A DNA stretch of 64,000 nucleotides, from the NCBI GenBank assembly GCA_040219555.1, contig JAVJSF010000014.1, positions 62,001 to 126,000 on the forward strand, in the 5' to 3' direction. Made by a program: the position numbers and the translations under genes. This DNA is from JAVJSF01 sp040219555. Lineage in GTDB: Bacteria > Actinomycetota > Thermoleophilia > Miltoncostaeales > Miltoncostaeaceae. Positions 8,189 to 15,973 of this stretch are shown here, piece by piece; position 1 is the first letter of the stretch; each line of letters begins with the position of its first letter. The notes below the pieces were generated by a model, which worked only from the letters and a program-made list of their open reading frames with translations, had not been told where the DNA came from and did not search any database.

Positions 8189-9172
8189 TTGGAACCCCCG
8201 TTGTGGGCATGGTTCGCCCTGATCGGCGCCGTGCCGGTGCTTGCCTCCATCGACCTCTTCTTCTTCGGTCGTGGGAAGCGCGAGGTGTCGGTGAAGGAGG
8301 CCGGCCTCTGGAGCCTGGGCTGGATCACGCTGGGCGTGAGCTTCGCCGGCGTGGTGGGAGCGACCTCGGGCAGCACCTACGCCGGCGAGTACATCGCCGG
8401 CTACCTGGTCGAGTGGAGTCTCTCCATCGACAACCTGTTCGTGTTCGCGGTCATCTTCGGCTACTTCGCCGTGCCGAAGGTGCTGCAGCCGCGGGTGCTG
8501 ATGTTCGGTGTGCTCGGCGCCCTGGTGTTCCGCGGGATCTTCATCGCCATCGGGGCGGTGGCGCTCGGCGCCGCGCACTGGGTGATCTACATCTTCGGCG
8601 CGTTCCTGGTGTTCACGGCCTACCGGCTGGCGCGCAGCACCGGTGAGCACGTCGACCCCTCCAAGAACAAGCTGCTGCTACTGGTCAACCGCTTCGTGCC
8701 CAGCGTCCCGGACTACCGGGGCACGCGCGTGTTCGTCAGCGAGAACGGCAGGCGGTACGCCACGCCGATCTTCGCGGTGCTGCTGGTGGTGGCCAGCACG
8801 GACCTCATCTTCGCCATCGATTCGATCCCGGCGATCTTCGCCATCACCGACGAGGCCTTCCTGGTGCTGGCGGCCAACGCCTTCGCGCTGATGGGCCTGC
8901 GCGCGATGTACTTCGTCATCGTGGGCGCCCTGTCGCGGTTCAAGTACCTCAACTACGGCCTCGCCATCGTCCTGGGGCTGGTCGGCATCAAGATGCTCAC
9001 CAGCGAGCTGTACCACCCGCCCATCTGGCTGACGCTGGGCGCCGTCGTGGTGGTGCTGGGCACCTCGATCCTGGCCTCGCTGTATGCCACCCGCAACGAC
9101 CCGCCGATCGACCCCGACGAACTCGTCCACACCGACGACGAGCACGCACCGACCGAGCGGACCAGGGCCTGA
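8189..9172 (+). CDS. TerC-family membrane protein, probable manganese exporter
   Basis: A 327-residue integral membrane protein of the TerC/Alx family. Family segments include WSLSIDNLFVFAVIFGYF, with the buried acidic residue typical of these carriers, and VVASTDLIFAIDSIPAIFAI; about eight membrane spans are visible. TerC/Alx proteins export Mn2+ and help metallate secreted enzymes; the old name refers to tellurite resistance. TTG at 8189 is chosen because AAGGAG (8176-8181) precedes it by seven bases and the protein begins at the normal family position. The riboswitch upstream supports a manganese role. Confidence 0.9.
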   Translation: MEPPLWAWFALIGAVPVLASIDLFFFGRGKREVSVKEAGLWSLGWITLGVSFAGVVGATSGSTYAGEYIAGYLVEWSLSIDNLFVFAVIFGYFAVPKVLQPRVLMFGVLGALVFRGIFIAIGAVALGAAHWVIYIFGAFLVFTAYRLARSTGEHVDPSKNKLLLLVNRFVPSVPDYRGTRVFVSENGRRYATPIFAVLLVVASTDLIFAIDSIPAIFAITDEAFLVLAANAFALMGLRAMYFVIVGALSRFKYLNYGLAIVLGLVGIKMLTSELYHPPIWLTLGAVVVVLGTSILASLYATRNDPPIDPDELVHTDDEHAPTERTRA

Positions 9173-9185
9173 GCCGGACCCGGCC

Positions 9186-9383
9186 TCAGTCCGCCAGGAC
9201 GGCCTGGTCGACGGCGAGGGCGGTAAGGGCGCTGTTGCCGTAGGCCGGGCCGCTCGCTCCCGCCTGGAAGTTGCAGCGCAGGTCGATGTCGCCCCCGTCC
9301 GGGGCGGCCACCACCGTCGCCAGCGAGACGCTGCCGCGGCCGGGCCGCTGCGGCGACCGCCCCGCCCATCGACCTCGCAACAT
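9186..9383 (-). CDS. Small hypothetical protein or gene remnant (65 aa)
   Basis: A 65-residue frame starting at ATG 9383 behind a good purine-rich ribosome site (GGGAGAGGG, reverse strand). The C-terminal half (DGGDIDLRCNFQAG, then ALTALAVDQ) looks like a short beta-rich tail; similar patterns end some secreted actinobacterial proteins. No signal peptide is seen. It converges on terC with 13 bases between stops. It could be a real short protein or the tail of a degraded gene. Confidence 0.4.
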   Translation of the reverse strand: MLRGRWAGRSPQRPGRGSVSLATVVAAPDGGDIDLRCNFQAGASGPAYGNSALTALAVDQAVLAD

Positions 9384-9437
9384 CGCCCTCTCCCTGTCCG
9401 GTACCCGCCACCCCGTTTCCGGGTGAGTCTCTGAGGG

Positions 9438-9463
9438 CCGCCCCCGCGGTCGAGCGGGGGCGG
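9438..9463. terminator. G/C hairpin, possible terminator
   Basis: A perfect ten-base-pair stem (CCGCCCCCGC at 9438-9447, GCGGGGGCGG at 9454-9463) with a six-base loop. There is no U-tract. It lies between the small reverse-strand gene and the tRNA-Pro promoter and may isolate them. Confidence 0.4.
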
Positions 9464-9482
9464 CGCGGGAGCGCAGATCGGC

Positions 9483-9488
9483 TACGCT
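9483..9488 (+). promoter_or_regulatory. Putative -10 box TACGCT of tRNA-Pro
   Basis: TACGCT ends 14 bases before the mature tRNA and fits the TAnnnT pattern seen before the other tRNA genes of the window. Confidence 0.4.
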
Positions 9489-9502
9489 TCGGCGCGCATC
9501 GG

Positions 9503-9576
9503 CGGGACGTGGCGCAGCCTGGTAGCGCACTCGCTTTGGGAGCGAGGGGTCGCCGGTTCGAATCCGGCCGTCCCGA
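9503..9576 (+). tRNA. tRNA-Pro (anticodon TGG)
   Basis: The acceptor stem CGGGACG pairs with CGTCCCG, with discriminator A at 9576. The anticodon stem CTCGC/GCGAG encloses the loop TTTGGGA with TGG as anticodon. The T arm has CCGGTTCGAATCCGG. No CCA is encoded. Confidence 0.96.
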
Positions 9577-9634
9577 TGAGAGGGCCGAGACCCGGGCCGG
9601 CGGCCCCCACCACCGGGCGCCCCCGGCGCGTCGA

Positions 9635-9952
9635 TCAGCGCCGGCCCACCATGCGCGACAGGGCGGCCATCAGTTCCGCGTGTCGTTCGTCGCGCGTCGC
9701 CGGGTCGGCGTCCAGCAGGCAGTGGCGCGTGTGGTCCTCCACGAGAGCCAGAGCCACCTTGTCGAGCGCAGCCTGCACGGCGCTCACCTGCTGCAGGACG
9801 TCGATGCAGTACCGCTCGTCGCTCACCATCCCCTGGATGCCCCGCACCTGGCCCTCGATGCGGCGCAGGCGCTTCAGCACCGCCTCGGTCTCCCGGGCGG
9901 CGGCGTACCCGGGCGTGTGATCGTGGGGGGCGGGGGTCTGGTCTGTGGTCAT
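9635..9952 (-). CDS. csoR: CsoR-family copper-sensing repressor
   Basis: A 105-residue all-helical repressor. The Cu(I) ligands Cys49, His74 and Cys78 have the C-x24-H-x3-C spacing of Mycobacterium CsoR. The RLRRIEGQVRGIQGM helix typical of the family is at 28-42. The His-rich N-terminus (PHDH) may add metal contacts. Apo-CsoR binds G/C-tract operators, and Cu(I) binding releases it. ATG 9952 is chosen because homology begins shortly after it; an upstream in-frame start would run through the operators. It diverges from copZ-copA, with two operators in the 89-base gap. Confidence 0.93.
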   Translation of the reverse strand: MTTDQTPAPHDHTPGYAAARETEAVLKRLRRIEGQVRGIQGMVSDERYCIDVLQQVSAVQAALDKVALALVEDHTRHCLLDADPATRDERHAELMAALSRMVGRR

Positions 9953-9963
9953 GGCACGGAGGC

Positions 9964-9988
9964 TTGCATACCCCCAGGGTGTATGCAA
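9964..9988. promoter_or_regulatory. CsoR operator 1
   Basis: A 25-base inverted repeat with perfect eight-base arms (TTGCATAC at 9964-9971, GTATGCAA at 9981-9988) around CCCCAGG. The C-run/G-run core between AT-rich arms is the CsoR operator pattern. It lies 12 bases from the csoR start and overlaps its probable -10 box. Confidence 0.75.
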
Positions 9989-10008
9989 GAGTGCCGACCG
10001 GAGGACAA

Positions 10009-10027
10009 GTACTCCCCCAGGGTATAC
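10009..10027. promoter_or_regulatory. CsoR operator 2 overlapping the copZ promoter
   Basis: An imperfect copy of operator 1: GTACTCCCC then AGGGTATAC. The right arm includes TATACA (10023-10028), a likely -10 box for copZ, so bound repressor would block the promoter. Centres of the two operators are about 42 bases apart. Confidence 0.7.
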
Positions 10028-10041
10028 ACAGAGGAGCAAGG

Positions 10042-10257
10042 ATGGCCGACCCGATGCGGACACGCACCTACACCGTCGCGGGGATGACCTGCGGGCACTG
10101 CGTGGCCGCGGTGCGCGATGAGGTGGGCGCTCTCGCGGGCGTGAGCGCCGTCGAGGTCGATCTGGACGCGGGCAGGATCACCGTCGAGGCCACCGGCGTG
10201 AGCGACGACGCCGTCCGGGCTGCGGTGGACGAGGCCGGCTACGAGGTGGTGGGGTGA
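10042..10257 (+). CDS. copZ: Copper chaperone, heavy-metal-associated domain
   Basis: A 71-residue ferredoxin-like HMA protein with the metal motif GMTCGHC (about 14-20). It carries Cu(I) in the cytoplasm and hands it to CopA. ATG 10042 has AGGAG a few bases upstream. It is the first gene of a three-gene operon; its stop overlaps the next start as GTGA. Control by the CsoR operators just upstream is very likely. Confidence 0.93.
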   Translation: MADPMRTRTYTVAGMTCGHCVAAVRDEVGALAGVSAVEVDLDAGRITVEATGVSDDAVRAAVDEAGYEVVG

Positions 10258-10499
10258 GCGCCACCGCGCGGCTGGTCCTGTTCGGGGCCGGACTCCTCGC
10301 GGCGGCGGCCATCGGCGCCGGCGCGGGATGGGCCGTGCCCGAGCTGCGGGATGGCGCCGGCGACGGGCGCGAGCACGCGCCCGCGCCTCGTCCGGCCGAC
10401 GACCGCGGGGCGCACGGCGCGATGTACCGGGCCCACGTCGACCTGCCGCGCGCCGGCGCGGTCCGCACCGTGGCCCACACGGTCCGGGTCGGACGATGA
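10254..10499 (+). CDS. Small membrane protein in the copper operon
   Basis: An 81-residue protein with one N-terminal membrane segment (about 5-29) ending PEL, then a proline/alanine linker with several histidines and a short basic tail. It resembles the membrane-anchored first part of longer copper-operon proteins of actinobacteria, but no metal motif is complete. Overlaps on both sides (GTGA with copZ, ATGA with copA) show it is a true translated cistron. It may be a truncated accessory protein. Function unknown. Confidence 0.65.
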   Translation: MSATARLVLFGAGLLAAAAIGAGAGWAVPELRDGAGDGREHAPAPRPADDRGAHGAMYRAHVDLPRAGAVRTVAHTVRVGR

Positions 10500-12766
10500 T
10501 CGGCAGCGACGCCGACCCCGGGCGGGTCGAGCTGCCCATCCAGGGCATGACCTGTTCCTCGTGCGCCTCGCGCGTGGAGAAGCGCCTGAACCGCATGGAG
10601 GGGGTGCACGCCAGCGTCAACTACGCCACCGAGCGCGCCACGGTGGAGTTCGATCCGGCGGCGGTCGCCATGGACGACCTGATCGCCACGGTCCGCGCGA
10701 CCGGGTACGACGCCACGCCGCCGGCCCCCGCGGGCCCGCGGCCCGCCCCGGGCGAGGCCGCAGCCGGCCCGGGCGACGACCTGGGCCGGCGGGTCCTCAT
10801 CGCCGCGGCTCTCGCGCTGCCGGTGCTGGTGGTCTCGATGGCGCCGGCCCTCCAGTTCGACAACTGGCAGTGGCTGGCGCTCACCCTCGCCAGCCCGGTT
10901 GTGGTGTGGGGCGCCTGGCCCTTCCACCGTGCCGCGTGGCTGAACCTGCGCCACGGCGCGGCCACCATGGACACACTCATCAGCGTGGGGACCCTGGCCG
11001 CCTGGGGCTGGTCCCTGGTGGCGCTCCTGTTCCTCGGCGCCGGCGATCCGGGGATGCGGATGGGCTTCGATCTGGTCACGGACCCGGCCGCCGCGTCCGA
11101 GCACATCTACCTCGAGGTGGCCGCCGCGGTGACCGTGTTCCTGCTGGCCGGCCGGTGGTTCGAGGCGCGGGCCAAGCGGCGGGCCGGCTCGGCGCTGCGG
11201 GCGCTGCTGGAGCTGGGGGCCAAGGATGTGGCGGTCCTCGACGAGGCCGGCGTCGAGCGCCGGGTGCCGGTGCAGGAACTGGTCCCGGGCACCCGCTTCG
11301 TGGCGCGGCCCGGCGAGCGCATCGCCACAGACGGCGTGGTGGAGGAGGGGCGTTCGGCCATCGATCGCTCGCTGCTGACCGGGGAATCGATACCGGTGGA
11401 GGTGGGGCCCGGCGACGAGGTGGTGGGCGCATGCGTGAACGCCGGCGGGCGCCTGGTGGTGCGCGCGACGCGCGTGGGGGCCGACACCGCGCTGGCGCGC
11501 ATCGGGCGCCTGGTGAGCGAGGCCCAGGCGGGCAAGGCGCCCGTGCAGCGCCTGGCCGACCGCGTATCGGCGGTCTTCGTCCCGGCGGTCATCCTCCTGG
11601 CCGCGGCCACGCTGGGGTTCTGGCTGGCCAACGGCGCCGGTGCGGTCTATGCCTTCACGGCGGCCGTGGCGGTGCTCATCATCGCCTGCCCCTGCGCGCT
11701 GGGGCTCGCCACGCCCACCGCACTGCTGGTGGGCACCGGGCGCGGCGCGCAGCTGGGGCTGCTCATCACCGGCGCCGAGGTGCTGGAGTCGACGCGCCGG
11801 GTGGACACGGTCGTCCTCGACAAGACCGGCACCGTCACCACCGGCACGATGGCCCTGGTCGAGGTGGTCCCGGCCGCCGGCCTGGAGCGCCGGGACGTAC
11901 TGGGCCCGGCGGCCGCAGCAGAGGGCGCCTCCGAGCACCCGATCGCCGCGGCCATCGTCGCGGGCGCGCGCGCGGAGGGCCTGTCGCCCGCCCAGGTGAC
12001 CGACTTCGCGGCCCACGCCGGCGGGGGCGTGGAGGGTGTGGTGGACGGCGAGCCGGTCCTGGTGGGGCGGCCCGGGCTGCTGGCCGAGCGGGGCGTGGTG
12101 GTCGATGCCGACCTCGCGCGCTCACTGGAGGGCCTGCGCGCCGCGGGCCGCACCGCCGTGCTGGTGGCCGTCTCCGGGCGCGCCGTGGGGGCGCTGGCGG
12201 TGGCCGACGAGCCGAAGCCCACGAGCGCCGCGGCGGTGGCCCGCCTGCGGGCCCTGGGCATGCACCCGGTGCTGCTGACCGGTGACAACGCCGTGACCGC
12301 GCGGGCCGTGGCCGACCTCGTGGGGATCGAGGAGGTCATCGCCGACGTGCTGCCCGCCGACAAGGTGGCACAGGTCCGTCGCCTGCAGGAGGAGGGGAGG
12401 GTGGTGGCCATGGTGGGCGACGGCGTCAACGACGCGCCGGCGCTGGCCCAGGCCGATCTGGGGATCGCCATCGGCACCGGGACCGACGTGGCCATGGAGG
12501 CGGCCGACCTCACGCTGGTGAGCGGCGACCTCACGGCCGCGGCCGATGCCGTGCGCCTCTCGCGCCGGACCCTGGCGACCATCAAGGGCAACCTGTTCTG
12601 GGCCTTCGCCTACAACGCCGCCGCCCTGCCGCTGGCCGCCGCGGGCTTCCTCAACCCGCTGGTGGCCGGGGCGGCGATGGCGCTCTCCAGCGCCTTCGTG
12701 GTGGGCAACTCCCTGCGCCTGCGCCGGTTCCGGGCGCAGGGTGCGACCGGCGCGGCGGCCGCATAG
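10496..12766 (+). CDS. copA: Cu(I)-exporting P1B-type ATPase
   Basis: A 756-residue copper pump. One N-terminal HMA domain carries GMTCSSC (17-23). The membrane part holds the CPC ion-binding motif (IIACPCALGLATP). The actuator loop has LLTGES. The phosphorylation site is DKTGTVTTG, and the hinge is MVGDGVNDAPALAQADLGIA. The HP pair of the P1B nucleotide domain is present (ASEHPIAAAI). ATG 10496 overlaps the previous stop as ATGA. With copZ upstream and CsoR operators at the promoter, Cu(I) export is well supported. Confidence 0.96.
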   Translation: MIGSDADPGRVELPIQGMTCSSCASRVEKRLNRMEGVHASVNYATERATVEFDPAAVAMDDLIATVRATGYDATPPAPAGPRPAPGEAAAGPGDDLGRRVLIAAALALPVLVVSMAPALQFDNWQWLALTLASPVVVWGAWPFHRAAWLNLRHGAATMDTLISVGTLAAWGWSLVALLFLGAGDPGMRMGFDLVTDPAAASEHIYLEVAAAVTVFLLAGRWFEARAKRRAGSALRALLELGAKDVAVLDEAGVERRVPVQELVPGTRFVARPGERIATDGVVEEGRSAIDRSLLTGESIPVEVGPGDEVVGACVNAGGRLVVRATRVGADTALARIGRLVSEAQAGKAPVQRLADRVSAVFVPAVILLAAATLGFWLANGAGAVYAFTAAVAVLIIACPCALGLATPTALLVGTGRGAQLGLLITGAEVLESTRRVDTVVLDKTGTVTTGTMALVEVVPAAGLERRDVLGPAAAAEGASEHPIAAAIVAGARAEGLSPAQVTDFAAHAGGGVEGVVDGEPVLVGRPGLLAERGVVVDADLARSLEGLRAAGRTAVLVAVSGRAVGALAVADEPKPTSAAAVARLRALGMHPVLLTGDNAVTARAVADLVGIEEVIADVLPADKVAQVRRLQEEGRVVAMVGDGVNDAPALAQADLGIAIGTGTDVAMEAADLTLVSGDLTAAADAVRLSRRTLATIKGNLFWAFAYNAAALPLAAAGFLNPLVAGAAMALSSAFVVGNSLRLRRFRAQGATGAAAA

Positions 12767-12808
12767 CCTGCCCGGAGCACCCACCGTCAAACTCGTCAGG
12801 AGGCCCGC

Positions 12809-13657
12809 ATGGCCGAGCTGCGCATCACCGAGTACACGGATCCCGGCTGCCCGTGGGGCTTCAGCGCCGAGCCGGCGCGCCGGCGGCTCATGTGGCTGTA
12901 CGGCGAGCAGATCGCATGGGACCTGCGGATGGTGGGCCTCGCGACCACCGGCGAGGAGTTCGAGGCGCGCGGCTTCACGCCGCAGGAGCAGTCGCGGGCG
13001 TTCTCGCGCATCGCCTCCGAGCATGGGATGCCCATCGACGACGCCCTGCGGCCCCGCATGGCGGGAACCGCCTTCGCCTGCCGGACGGTGGTGGCGGTCC
13101 GCCTGCACGACCCGGCCAACGCGCGGGAGGTGAGCCGGCGCATCTCGATGCGCCACTTCGCCGGGCGGCTCATCGACGAGCCGCAGACGATCATGGACGC
13201 GGTGGTGGACGCCGGGCTGGACCCCGGGCAGGTGGCGGGCTGGACGGCCGAGGAACCGGTGGGTGAGGCCCTGGCGGCGGACATGGTGGCCGCCCGCACC
13301 CCGAGCCCCGCGGCGCTGGCGCAGCCCGAGCGGCTGGCCGACTGGGAGGGCGGCAGGCGCTACACCTGCCCCGCCTACGAGATCGAGCGCCTGTCCGACG
13401 GCGCGACGATGTCGGTGCCGGGGTTCCAGCCGGTGCGCTCCTACGAGATGGCGATCGCCAACCTCGCCCCGCACCTGACGCGCGCGGCGGACCCCGAGGA
13501 CCCCGCCGCCGTGCTGGCGCGCTTCCCCGGCCCGCTCGCCACGATCGAGGTGGCCGGCGCCATGGGCCTGTCGCGGGCGGAGGTCCGCAGCGGGCTCGAG
13601 CGCTCGGGCGCCTCGTTCGATCCGGTGGGCTTCGACGGCTACTGGAGCCTCGGGTGA
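12809..13657 (+). CDS. DsbA-family (FrnE-like) thioredoxin-fold protein
   Basis: A 282-residue thioredoxin-fold protein of the DsbA/FrnE group. The active-site position reads CPWG with a single Cys14, so the normal CXXC pair is missing the second cysteine; it may act as a glutathione/mycothiol-dependent enzyme or isomerase rather than a dithiol oxidase. A long helical insert (about 60-180) fits FrnE/HCCA isomerase-like members. There is no signal peptide, so it is cytoplasmic. AGGAGG lies seven bases before ATG 12809. Its stop overlaps the next gene as GTGA. Confidence 0.75.
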   Translation: MAELRITEYTDPGCPWGFSAEPARRRLMWLYGEQIAWDLRMVGLATTGEEFEARGFTPQEQSRAFSRIASEHGMPIDDALRPRMAGTAFACRTVVAVRLHDPANAREVSRRISMRHFAGRLIDEPQTIMDAVVDAGLDPGQVAGWTAEEPVGEALAADMVAARTPSPAALAQPERLADWEGGRRYTCPAYEIERLSDGATMSVPGFQPVRSYEMAIANLAPHLTRAADPEDPAAVLARFPGPLATIEVAGAMGLSRAEVRSGLERSGASFDPVGFDGYWSLG

Positions 13658-14340
13658 GCGGTCCCTCCGCCGCCGGCGGACCGCTGGACCCCCGGTTGCG
13701 CGCCGACGCCGAGCGCGTCAGTTGCTCGGCGATCTGCGACGCGATGATGCGCCGCCACGCCCACCGGGCCCACATCGCCGACCTCGTGTCGCCGGTGCCC
13801 GAGCGCTGGGTGCTGGCCGAGGCCGTGACCATGGCCTTCATGCCCCTGCGATCCGACCGGCTCGATCCCTCGGTCCACGATTTCGGCCCCCTGGTGCTGG
13901 AGGCGGCGGGGGACGACCCGGCCGGCAAGCTGCTGGTGGTCTCGGCCGGCGGGTACCCCGACCAGCCCATCGCCGGCGGGAAGAAGCTGTCGCGGCTGCG
14001 CAACCTCGGCATGGCCGGCGTCCTGACCGACGCGCGGCTGCGCGACTTCGACGAGGTGGTCGATCTGGGGATCGCCGCCTGGGTGGGCGGGGAGACGGTC
14101 CGCCAGGGCGGCGAGACGATCATGCCCTTCGCCGCGAACGTGCCCGTGGCGGTCGCGGGCGTGACCGTGTTCCCGGGGGATGTGGTCTACGCCGACCGCT
14201 CGGGCGCGGTGGTCATCCCCTCCCAGGACCTGGGGGAGATCCTCGAGGAGGCGGCCCGCATCGAGGAGCGCGACGCGGCCACGGTGGAGCGGATGCGGGC
14301 CGAGGACGCGGCTCTCCGGGAGCCGCATCCGGCGGGCTGA
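13654..14340 (+). CDS. RraA-family protein (aldolase/regulator fold)
   Basis: A 228-residue protein of the RraA/HMG-aldolase-like fold. SCSAICDAM begins the first conserved block. GGKKLSRLRNLGMAGVLTDARLRD is the GG..A...G..G.V.DG.vRD-like block, here with Ala in place of the usual Gly. PGDVVYADRSGAVVIP is the metal and substrate strand. Members include 4-hydroxy-4-methyl-2-oxoglutarate aldolases and RNase E inhibitors, and sequence alone does not separate them. It is coupled to the DsbA-like gene by a GTGA overlap. Older databases call this family 'dimethylmenaquinone methyltransferase', which is wrong. Confidence 0.75.
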   Translation: MSGPSAAGGPLDPRLRADAERVSCSAICDAMMRRHAHRAHIADLVSPVPERWVLAEAVTMAFMPLRSDRLDPSVHDFGPLVLEAAGDDPAGKLLVVSAGGYPDQPIAGGKKLSRLRNLGMAGVLTDARLRDFDEVVDLGIAAWVGGETVRQGGETIMPFAANVPVAVAGVTVFPGDVVYADRSGAVVIPSQDLGEILEEAARIEERDAATVERMRAEDAALREPHPAG

Positions 14341-14399
14341 GGTTCCGGCGCGCCAAACGTTCAGGACGCCTTCAGGTGACCCGGTGCAAGATGTAGTTC

Positions 14400-14435
14400 G
14401 AGGGTCCGCGACTACCTCTCCAGTAGCGGGCCCTC
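14400..14435. terminator. Hairpin between convergent genes
   Basis: GAGGGTCCG at 14400-14408 pairs with CGGGCCCTC (one G-T wobble), continued by CTAC/GTAG after a three-base bulge, with a seven-base loop. It lies between the RraA-like gene and the convergent aldehyde dehydrogenase gene and could terminate both. Confidence 0.5.
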
Positions 14436-14457
14436 GGTCTCTTGGTGCCGGGCGGGC

Positions 14458-15915
14458 TCAGTCGCCGTCCGGGAGCCCGACCACCACCAGGCGCGGCTCG
14501 GTCATCGAACGCACCGCGTAGCGCGGCCCCTCGCGGGTGTTGCCGCTGTCCTTCAGCCCTCCGTAGGGCTGCTGGTCGGCGCGGAAGGTGGGGGTCTCGT
14601 TGATGGTGACGCCGCCGAAGTGCAGGCGGCGCGCCCAGTTCAGCGCCCGGTCGGTGCGGGCCGTGAAGATGCCCGCCTGCAGACCGTAGGGCGATCCGTT
14701 GGCCAGCTCGATGGCCTCCCCGATGGTGCCGAAGGCCGCGATGCCCACGACCGGCCCGAACACCTCGTCGCGCACCACGCGCATGTCCGGGGCGATCCCT
14801 TCCAGGACCGTCGGGGCCAGCACGCCGTCACGGACGGTGCCGCCCAGCAGCACGTCGGCGCCACCGGCGCGGGCCTGGCCGATCCAGTCGACCACCCGCT
14901 CGCACGAATCGGCGTCGATCACCGGGCCCACGTCGGTGGCCTCGTCCATCGGGTCGCCCACCACCAGGTCGCCCACCGCCGCGGTGAAACGCTCGGTGAA
15001 CTCCCGGGCCACGGAGCGGTGAACGTAGACGCGCTGGACCGAGATGCACGACTGGCCGGCGTGCGTGTATCCCGAGGCCGCCAGCTTGCCGGCGGCGAGC
15101 TCGAGGTCGGCGTCCTCGGCCACGATGACCGGCGTGGCGTTCCCCAGCTCGAGCGCCACGTGCTTGCGCGGCACCCGCTTGCGGATGCCCCAGCCCACCT
15201 CGGGCGAGCCGGTGAACGAGATCATCGGCACGTCCGGGTGGTCCACCAGGGCGTCGCCCACGTCGGAGCCGGAGCCCATGACCACCGCCAGCATCCCCGC
15301 CGGCAGGCCGCTGTCGGCCAGCGCCTTGGTCAGCAGCAGGGCCGAGAGCGGGGTGGCCGACGCCGGCTTGAGCACCACCGGGCAGCCGGCGGCGATGGCC
15401 GGGCCGATCTTGTGCGCCACCAGGTTCAGCGGGAAGTTGAAGGGCGAGATCGCCCCCACCACGCCGATGGGCTCCCGCAGCACAAGGCCGATGTGGCCCA
15501 CGCCCGAGGACGAGGCCTCCATCGGCACCATCTCGCCGGCCAGCGTGCGCGCCTCGGCGGCGGAGAAGGTGAGGGTGTCCACGCACCGCGCCACCTCGCC
15601 GCGCGCCTGGGCGATGGGCTTGCCGGCCTCGAGGCAGATGGTGCGCGCGAACGACTCGGCGCGGTCGGCCACCCGCCGGGCCGCGCGCTCCAGCACCGCG
15701 GCGCGCTCGTGGGCCGGCGGCAGGGCGGCCATCAACTCCGTGGCCCGTGCGACCGCCTCGACCACGTCCTCGGCTCCGCCGCGCGCGACGTTGGCGATGA
15801 TGTCGCCGGTGTGCGGGTTGCGCACCGATCCCTGCTTGCCGCGGTCCTGGAAGCGCCCGTTCATGAACAGCCCGGTCGGCTGCGCGGGGTCGAGCGCGGT
15901 GCTGATGATGGCCAT
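14458..15915 (-). CDS. NAD(P)-dependent aldehyde dehydrogenase
   Basis: A 485-residue class I aldehyde dehydrogenase. The oxyanion Asn is in SPFNFPLN. The general base Glu is in ALELGNATP and the nucleophile Cys in GQSCISVQR. The cofactor loop is in SFTGSPEVG. It oxidises an aldehyde to the acid in the cytoplasm. The motif variants (ELGNATP, GGVTINETPTFR) recall lactaldehyde, glyceraldehyde or succinate-semialdehyde enzymes, but the substrate is not readable. AGGAG lies before ATG 15915 and a TATCCT -10 box about 35 bases further up. Transcribed alone. Confidence 0.9.
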   Translation of the reverse strand: MAIISTALDPAQPTGLFMNGRFQDRGKQGSVRNPHTGDIIANVARGGAEDVVEAVARATELMAALPPAHERAAVLERAARRVADRAESFARTICLEAGKPIAQARGEVARCVDTLTFSAAEARTLAGEMVPMEASSSGVGHIGLVLREPIGVVGAISPFNFPLNLVAHKIGPAIAAGCPVVLKPASATPLSALLLTKALADSGLPAGMLAVVMGSGSDVGDALVDHPDVPMISFTGSPEVGWGIRKRVPRKHVALELGNATPVIVAEDADLELAAGKLAASGYTHAGQSCISVQRVYVHRSVAREFTERFTAAVGDLVVGDPMDEATDVGPVIDADSCERVVDWIGQARAGGADVLLGGTVRDGVLAPTVLEGIAPDMRVVRDEVFGPVVGIAAFGTIGEAIELANGSPYGLQAGIFTARTDRALNWARRLHFGGVTINETPTFRADQQPYGGLKDSGNTREGPRYAVRSMTEPRLVVVGLPDGD

Positions 15916-15949
15916 CGGCCGCTCCTGATCTGTGCTCCGGGTGCCGTCG

Positions 15950-15955
15950 AGGATA
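15950..15955 (-). promoter_or_regulatory. Putative -10 box TATCCT of the aldehyde dehydrogenase gene
   Basis: Reads TATCCT on the reverse strand, about 35 bases before the ATG; the leader then contains a normal AGGAG ribosome site. Confidence 0.35.
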
Positions 15956-15973
15956 GCGAGGCACCCGGCGCGG

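Noticed and set aside
10178..12016. 612-codon reverse frame across copA
   Set aside because: It is antisense to a complete, motif-bearing copA in its codon-complementary frame, the usual shadow at this G+C, and its translation is rich in Arg, His and Gly without domains.
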